The position numbers and the translations under genes were made by a program. Of a DNA stretch of 64,000 nucleotides, positions 57,992 through 64,000 are shown piece by piece. Each line of letters starts with the position of its first letter. The stretch's first letter is position 1. The notes beneath the pieces were generated by a model. The model was not told the DNA's origin. It saw only the letters and a list, made by a program, of their open reading frames with translations, and made no database searches. The DNA comes from Planctomycetaceae bacterium (GTDB lineage: Bacteria; Planctomycetota; Planctomycetia; Planctomycetales; Planctomycetaceae): NCBI GenBank assembly GCA_020638955.1, contig JACKHO010000001.1, positions 744,001 to 808,000 on the forward strand, read 5' to 3'.

Positions 57992-59105
57992 ATGACAGCC
58001 CTGATTGATCTCGCTGCGTGTGACGAACCGCAGGACGCGATTGAGGCGACGGTCCATATGCTGACCGAGGGGGGAGTCGTGGCCTTGCCAGACGAATGTG
58101 GGTTGGTGATTGCCGGCCTGGCAACGCATCCGGAAGCCGTGCAACGACTAAAAGAAATTCAGCCACACTGGAAAGATGGTGTTGCCGCCGTTTCCTTTCC
58201 GTTCGTGGAACTTATAGACGACTACTGCGCCAAAACGGAATTCGGTTCGAAGTTCGCCTCGCGCTGTCTGCCCGGCCCGCTCATTCTTGAAATGCCCGTC
58301 GGCCCGGACAAATTGACCACCGCCTGGCAATCCGACGCCAAGAAATGGTGTGCACGTGGAAATGATACCCACTGGGCCTGCACGGTCCCGGCCGATCCCA
58401 CGCAGCACGAAGTCATGCAGCAGCTTCCCGCACCGTTGCTGACGTTGACCATCTCGACGCACGGCGTGAAGCCGACAACGCCCATTGGTGGAACTGACAT
58501 CACCTTATTATCGGCCGGCCCGCGATTCGATGGTCCGCCCACCGTTGTGGAAGTCAGTGAAGACAGTTGGCATGTTCAGAAGCAAGGTGTGGTGACTGAA
58601 TTGGCACTGACACGACAGTTGTGCGACGTCTTTTGTTCGTCTGCACCGGAAACACGTGCCGCAGTCCCATGGCCGAAGCTGCTGTTTCGAAAGCTCATGG
58701 CAGAACGCATGGGCTGCTCGGACGACGCGCTGGTTGATCGTGGCGTTATTGTCACCTCAGCCGGATTGGCAACGCATGGTGGGTCGCCTGCCAGCCGCCA
58801 TGCGGTTCAACTGCTGATGGATGAAGACGCCATCGACTTGCGAGACCATTCCAGCCAGCCAGTTACCGAAGACTTGCTGCTGCGGTCCGACCTCATCCTG
58901 ACAATGACCGCCTCGCATCGAGATGCCATTGTCGGAACTTTTCCCGAGTTGAGTCAGCACTTTACGCCTGCTCTCGCCGCAGAATCAGGATATCATTGAC
59001 CCTTACGGCGGAAGTATTGACGAGTACCGGTCCTGCCGAGATGAAATTCAGGCTTGCCTGGAAGACCTCATCACTGAACTTGAAGCCAATTCTTCGTTAG
59101 AATAG
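57992..59105 (+). CDS. Sua5/YrdC-like domain fused to low-molecular-weight protein tyrosine phosphatase, frameshifted
   Basis: About 370 residues. N-terminal half (to ~residue 200) resembles YrdC/Sua5 (CLPGPLILEMPVGPDKL and PTVVEVSEDSWHV at its end). The C-terminal half is a low-molecular-weight tyrosine phosphatase. As read, the catalytic loop is garbled (SSAPETRAAVPWPK) but in the next frame 58635-58690 reads LLFVCTGNTCRSPMAEA, the exact CX5R(S) signature, and the original frame returns at AERMG. A third break near 58985 hides the tail QDIIDPYGGSIDEYRSCRDEI, giving the DP-Y catalytic acid loop, and the real stop is at 59105. Starts at ATG 57992. Confidence 0.82.
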
Positions 59106-59160
59106 TGAGAGTGAACGCGGCCCCTGCCCGCTTTCTCAGCCTTAGAACATAAGTCGTATC

Positions 59161-59665
59161 ATGAAAATTGCCGTTGCCAGCGACCACCGTGGCGTTCGCG
59201 TAAAGGGTCAAATCCTGGATCAGTTGAGTCAACTGGGCCACGAAGCGCTCGATTTCGGCCCTGAGGAAACCAACTCGGTCGATTACCCGGACTACGCCTC
59301 AAAGGTCGGTGAAGCAATTGCCAAGGGTGAAATTGACCGAGGCATTCTGATTTGCGGAACCGGGATGGGGATGTGCATTACGGTCAATAAATTCAAGAAC
59401 GTCCGCGGCGTCAGTTGCCACGATGATGTCACTGCGGGAAATGAGCCGACGGCACAACGACGCCAACGTCATGTGTCTGTCGGCTGACATGCTGGGCGAT
59501 AAACTGCTCAGTCGCATTGTCGAAGTCTGGATGCGCACCGATTTCGAAGGTGGTCGTCACCAGAGACGCCTCGACAAAATCAGTGAAATCGAAGGGAAGA
59601 ACGGCTGCAAGACGGAAGCTGACTCTGGTTGCAGCGGTGGTGGCTGCGGCGGCGGTTGCAACTAG
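59161..59665 (+). CDS. rpiB: Ribose-5-phosphate isomerase B with Cys-rich tail, one frameshift
   Basis: Starts MKIAVASDHRGVRVKGQIL, then DYPDYASKVGEAIA, and the catalytic cysteine in ILICGTGMGM. Reads in one frame to CHDDVTA, then a GGG run at 59436-59438 (one extra G) shifts the frame; the restored frame reads EMSRRHNDANVMCLSADMLGD, the normal C-terminal region of RpiB (R-x-H-N-D-A-N). It ends SGCSGGGCGGGCN at 59665, an unusual cysteine-glycine tail not found in standard RpiB. Confidence 0.9.
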
Positions 59666-59704
59666 ACGTGCCTTCGCACTGTTCGTTGAGCGGACTCGTT
59701 TAAT

Positions 59705-61305
59705 ATGGCTCTTCGAATTACCAATTTGCGGCTGCCGGTGGAGCATCCTGATGAGGAACTCGACGCTGCAATTATGCGCCGCCTGGGAATTGTCGCGACG
59801 GACTTAAAGTCGTGGAGAATTCTCCGCAAGAGCCTCGATGCACGGTCGCGGACCCGTTTGGAATACGTTTACACCATACTGGTGGACGCCGCAGACGAAG
59901 CTGCGCTGAGTAAACTGATTCGGTCCGACTCCGACATTTCTCAATTCGAGGTCGAATCATTCTTCGATCCACCGAACGGCAAGCTGCCGAGCAGGCATCG
60001 TCCCGTGGTGGTTGGATCAGGCCCCGCTGGTTTGGTGGCGGCCTACTACCTGGCATTGAGGGGATATGCGCCGCTCATCCTGGAGCGTGGTCGCCCCGTT
60101 AAGGAGCGTGTTCCGGCTATTCGTTCTTTTGACCATCAGCATGGCCCGCACGATCCCGAGAACAACTATCTGTTCGGTGAAGGAGGTGCTGGTGCCTTCT
60201 CTGACGGGAAACTCACTTGCCGCATGTCCGGCCCCGACGTCGATTGGGTGTTGCAATCCTTTGTTGAGTGTGGTGGCCGTGCGTCGATTCTGTACGAACT
60301 GCGTCCCCACCTGGGGAGCAACAAGCTCCCGATGATTTGTCGCAATTTCCGACGGAAAATCGAGGCACTCGGGGGACGTACCAATTCGGCTGCCGCGTCG
60401 ACGGACTGAGAATTCAGGACGGTGTCCTCACCGGCGTGGAAACCTCGACGGGTTTCATCGCGACTCAACAGGTCATTCTGGCAACCGGCCACAGTGCCCG
60501 CGACACTTATGAAATGCTGCATCGCACAGGATTGCCAATGCAGCAGAAAGCGTTCCAGTTGGGGCTCCGCATTGAACAGCCGCAGGAGCAGGTGAACAAG
60601 TGGAAGTACGGGAAGCCTGAGTACCTCGATTTGCTCGGAGCGGCTGATTACTCCCTCGCGGCGAAAGGAAACCGTGATGTGTTTTCCTTCTGCATGTGTG
60701 CAGGCGGAATCATTATTCCGAGCATTTCGGAGCCGAATCAGTTCTGCACGAACGGCATGAGCAATTCGAAGCACGACACACCATTCGCCAACAGTGGCAT
60801 TATGGCCACCCTGCATCCCCACGAGTTTGGCAGTGATCACCCGTTGGCCGGTGTTGAAATTCAGCGACGTTTTGAACTGAAGGCCTTTGAAATCGGACGC
60901 AGCGACTATCTGTGCCCCATTCAAACTGCGAATGATTTCATTGCCGGGAAATGGAATCAGGGAGCCTCAGTGCTTGACTGTTCCTACGCCCGTGGCACCG
61001 TCGCTGCTGACTTGCGCGAAGTGCTGCCCGTGCCCATTTCGAAGGCGATTGCGAAAGCACTTCCCATTATGGACAAAAAGTTTCGCGGCGAGTTTCTCAA
61101 GAACGCCATTCTCGTCGGCCCGGAAATGCGCGGCAGTGCTCCGTTGAGAATGGACCGCGATACGGAAACACGGCAGGTTCCCGGACTGCGTGGTGTGTAT
61201 CCTGTGGGTGAGGGAGCAGGCTACGCGGGCGGCATTGTCAGTGCTGCAGTCGATGGGTTGCGGTCAGCCAGAGAAATCGTCCGCATGTGCGCGCCGGTTG
61301 GTTAG
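59705..61305 (+). CDS. FAD-dependent dehydrogenase (COG2509-like), one frameshift
   Basis: About 533 residues. N-terminal ~100-residue helical/ferredoxin-like extension, then a Rossmann FAD motif PVVVGSGPAGLVAAYYLALRG, the LFGEGGAGAFSDGKLT segment and, after the break, PEMRGSAPLRMDRDTETRQ and GVYPVGEGAGYAGGIVSAAVDG near the end. The break lies in the GGGGG run at 60371-60375 (one base lost: ...KIEALGG then TYQFGCRVDGL). The family is a widespread uncharacterised flavoprotein group. All domain parts are present. Confidence 0.85.
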
Positions 61306-61321
61306 TTAGGGCTGCCCTGCT

Positions 61322-62435
61322 CTACTTCCACAGAATCTTCGCGATGAACACGCTGTTGTCGGCACCATATTCGTTGTCTACAGGGATAACGTAACTCGGC
61401 TTTTTCCACGTTTGCATCCATTCGGTGACAACCACCCAGGTTTCGTTGTCGCTGACCTGCGTGATGCCGAAGTTCCCGAGGCGGGCTCCGCGTTCAGGGA
61501 CGACGATTTGCTCCGTCGCCCGAATGACCTGCAATTTTTCAGGGATCGACCTGTGCGATGAACAGCGGCGCCCGGTGCCGGAAGACGTGGTCGTTGTTTG
61601 CCCCTTTCCGTGTGTAGACAAGGTACAGCCCGCTGCTGTGGGTAATCCAGTGCTGCTGCGTGTTGTAGTTGCCCAGGTCGCTGCCGTCGTCGAATGTCCA
61701 GGGCTTTGGCTCATCGAAATGCAATCCGTCGGCACTTGATGTGACGTAGCCGTGTTCGTCGTTCCGCAGCGTGAGGAAGAAACGATCACCGAATTTCGTC
61801 AATGACGGTTCGGCAAATCCCCGCTGCACGTTGACGGTCATTTCGTTGCCGTGTCTTACGTAGGAGAGAGTTTCTCCATCGAATTCACACAGACAGACGG
61901 TCACCGAATACTGAACGTCTTCCGGTCGCTTGAAGTACACGGGCAGTAGGATTCTTCCATCGGGGAGATCATACCGCTGCACGCTGCCAGCTCCGGAGCT
62001 TTGAAACTTCTCCCCGTCCGGCATTTTGAGTGCCTTGGGTTTGCTCCACACCCCGGAGACGCGGTCGTACACTGAATATCCTGTGAAGCGTGGTCGCACT
62101 TTCATGACCTTGTTTTCGTAGTAGCGGACCGACTGGCCAGTCCCCAGCAGCTTTGCCGAAGCAGCATGCCAGCCTGGGGTGAAATCGCAAATCGTTTCGT
62201 CTGTTCGCTCGTCGATTTTCCAGCGTTTGAATTCTGGCTGGGGCTGGAGTTCAGACCAGGTGGCGCCCCGGTCATCGCTTTCAGCTGAGTGCAGTTCGTG
62301 AAACACATCTGACCCCGTGATTTCGAGCCGCTGTGTCGTCAAGACCATGGTCGGATTGTCTCCCGCTTTCGATGGGGGCATGACGCCCGCGCGAGCATGG
62401 ACCCAGCACTGTTTCCCATCATAACCGCTGGTCAT
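61322..62435 (-). CDS. Sialidase/BNR-repeat-like protein, one frameshift
   Basis: About 370 residues, overlapping the GDPD stop at its start (TGATG). A six-bladed-propeller-like sequence with Asp-box-like pieces (SDDRGATWSELQP, TSSADGLHFDEP) and an RxP-like N-terminal region (HARAGVMPPSKAG). A GGG run at 61542-61544 gives one extra base (...IAQVDP then EKLQVIRATEQIVV) before the true end at 61322. It has no signal peptide at this start. May act on glycans, but many BNR proteins are not sialidases. Confidence 0.75.
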
Positions 62436-63315
62436 CACTGCCGCTCGATTTCAAACGCGCGCGCTGCCTGCGGCTCGATGGCTTTGCGGATGAGGGCCGG
62501 GCGGTCGGTGGTAATGGAATCAACATCCAGCTCGGCGAATCGTCGGGCTTCCTCTGCTTCGTTGACGGTCCAGACGTGAAACTCGAATCCCCCTTTGCGA
62601 ACGGCATCCACAAACGACTCGTCGATGACGGTCAAATTCCCTTGCGTCCCTAATCCGGTCGCGCCAGTCCGCTTCAGACTGGTGAGAACATCAGTTTGCG
62701 AGGGACGCCACGCTGTTTTCGTCGCATTCTGTTTGTAACCAGTCAGCCAGTTCGCCTTTGAGCTGCGGCAATTGTTTGCGTGCGGCTTTAATGACTTCTT
62801 CATTGAAACAAATGATGGTGACCTGATCCGGTTTCAGTCCTGACTTTTTGATTTCCGGAGCCAGGAACGGCACGATTTCCGGGCCGCATTTCACTTCCAG
62901 GAATAACTTTTTCCCGTCAGGGAACTGTTGCCAGAACTTCCTGAATCGTGGGGATGAACGTCTCCTTGTATTTTGCATCCTTCCAACTGCCCACATCAAC
63001 CTTACGAAGTTCGGCCAGTGTCGATTCTGCTACCGTCAGTACGGGCTGATTCTTTCCCGTCCGCTTCGTATCCTTGTCGTGAATGCAGACGATTTGCTGA
63101 TCCTTTGTCAGGTAGAAGTCCCCTTCAATGGCATCGGCCCCTTTCTCCCAGGCCAGTTTGAATGCGGGTAGCGTATTTTCCGGTGCGTCATACGAAGCGC
63201 CGCGATGAGCCACAATGAACTGGCCGAAACAGGGAACTGCCATCAGCTGCAAGGCAATGGCGAGACAGAGACGGTTTGAAAATCGCAAAGTGTGCTCCAC
63301 AAGTCGCAGGTTCAT
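62435..63315 (-). CDS. Secreted glycerophosphodiester phosphodiesterase, two frameshifts
   Basis: About 293 residues from ATG 63315, with a signal peptide (RLCLAIALQLMAVPCFGQ). GDPD TIM-barrel: HRGASYDAPENTLPAFKLAWEKGADAIEGDFYLTKDQQ carries the HR...E-N-T...E-x-D catalytic/metal residues; IHDKDTKRTG follows. Breaks: a CCC run near 62921 (extra base: ...LATVP then DGKKLF) and near 62700 (...SLAN then DVLTSLK). The C-terminal strand reads FHVWTVNEAEEARR (V-W-T-V-N) and DSITTDRP. Starts four bases before the stop of the upstream gene. Confidence 0.85.
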
Positions 63316-64000
63316 TTTTCTGATAATGGCCCAATGTATTCGGTCGCGACGACCACGTCGTCGAACCATACGCGGTTCGCATGCCCGCGTGTACCTTTCG
63401 TGATGTAGACATACAGCCAGAGGAAATTGGTCTTCAGTTCCGGCACGGTGCGAAAGCGGAACCCCTCGAAGGGATCCCCACCAAGTGCCGTCGTGAAATA
63501 CTCGCGGTCCCCTTTGGCGTTGTTCCAGCGGACGCCGTCACCGGAATCGCCGGGCTTGAACTTATCGAACGTCCACTTGCCTTTTGGGAATCCCTCACCG
63601 AGATGACTCACGGGACGTCCATCAATCCATAACGCCAATTCACCGTTCGTCTGGCCAACGTCGTTCATCTTGACCATGACTTCGACGCAGGTCCACTTGC
63701 CGCGCTGAATCTTCAGCGAATCATCATGAATGAATGAGTTTCCCCAGGTGTTTCCCTTCGGAGGACTGCCACGCATGTCGCACCAGTAGGTGTAGTAGTC
63801 CCAGGTCCACTTCTGACCGAACGGTTCAATTCCAACCCAGAATGACTTGTCGCCTCGCGTTGGCTGGCCGGCACGAACACTTGGCCAAGCGGTTGCGGGA
63901 TTGTTGCCACCGACACACGTGCCGAAGTGATGAATGGGTTCACAGTCCTCCGCGAATCGAACATACATTCGCGTGAACAGCTGGTCGTAGCCGTCCCCCA
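63312..64000 (-). CDS. Secreted polysaccharide-lyase-like beta-jelly-roll protein, partial
   Basis: The frame continues past the right edge of the window; its start is not seen. Visible ~229 residues have the look of a concanavalin-like jelly roll as in alginate-lyase-type and planctomycete glycan-binding proteins: RMYVRFAEDCEPIHHFG, RGKWTCVEVMVKMN, NGELALWIDGRPVSHLG and RVWFDDVVVATEYIGP. Stop overlaps the GDPD start by ATGA, so the two and the sialidase-like gene form one operon. The last steps suggest an extracellular carbohydrate/lipid-utilisation cluster. Confidence 0.7.
   Translation of the reverse strand, partial: GDGYDQLFTRMYVRFAEDCEPIHHFGTCVGGNNPATAWPSVRAGQPTRGDKSFWVGIEPFGQKWTWDYYTYWCDMRGSPPKGNTWGNSFIHDDSLKIQRGKWTCVEVMVKMNDVGQTNGELALWIDGRPVSHLGEGFPKGKWTFDKFKPGDSGDGVRWNNAKGDREYFTTALGGDPFEGFRFRTVPELKTNFLWLYVYITKGTRGHANRVWFDDVVVATEYIGPLSEK

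Overview
The window looks like chromosomal DNA from a member of Planctomycetota, probably the Planctomycetaceae/Pirellulaceae side. The evidence is several families that are concentrated in that phylum: DUF1592/DUF1585 with DUF1552, DUF1549/DUF1553 with DUF1501, DUF1571, N-terminal CxxCH 'Planctomycete cytochrome' domains, and a stand-alone planctomycete-type Ser/Thr kinase. No tRNA, rRNA, CRISPR array, insertion sequence or phage gene was recognised. Genus cannot be decided from the sequence alone.

Layout. 1-30.6 kb is a mosaic of housekeeping and accessory genes on both strands. It holds the end of a DUF1592-type protein plus DUF1552, smpB, DUF1499, a membrane Ser/Thr kinase, threonine synthase with a HemX/CcsA-like membrane protein, a large DUF1549/DUF1553 cytochrome-like protein, a lipoprotein, a tagaturonate epimerase (UxaE), parB and the GDP-L-fucose pair (gmd and fcl). 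These are followed by a small two-gene HEPN cassette, carbonic anhydrase, a polysaccharide deacetylase, a ceramidase-like enzyme, a DUF4268 nuclease-like protein, tatC with a large insertion, a multi-pass membrane protein, a MoCo-carrier-like protein, a zinc-ribbon membrane protein, a fatty acid desaturase and an RND permease.

30.7-41.5 kb is one long leftward operon of 12 genes. It encodes a cyclic-nucleotide-binding domain protein, the four subunits of a group 3b-type (bidirectional, NAD(P)-linked) [NiFe] hydrogenase, its maturation protease and all six Hyp proteins (A, B, F, C, D, E). Genes overlap or are a few bases apart throughout. Divergent from it, 41.7-48.5 kb carries an N-type (Na+-translocating) F-ATPase operon in the characteristic order atpD-C-Q-R-B-E-F-A-G, with a two-glutamate c subunit and a b subunit that appears to carry a delta-like C-terminus. 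The two operons share one ~200-bp intergenic region, which makes this pair the most distinctive metabolic module in the window.

48-64 kb again has planctomycete secreted/TAT families (DUF1549-LamG-DUF1553, DUF1501, DUF1571, an S41 protease), csrA, a Sua5-like/tyrosine-phosphatase fusion, rpiB, an FAD dehydrogenase, a sialidase-like protein, a glycerophosphodiesterase and a truncated secreted protein. From about 48.0 kb nearly every long gene is interrupted by single-base indels, many in G/C or A homopolymers, while the preceding 48 kb shows none. That sharp change is best explained by poorly polished sequence rather than mass gene decay, so I annotate these as whole genes and give the breakpoints.
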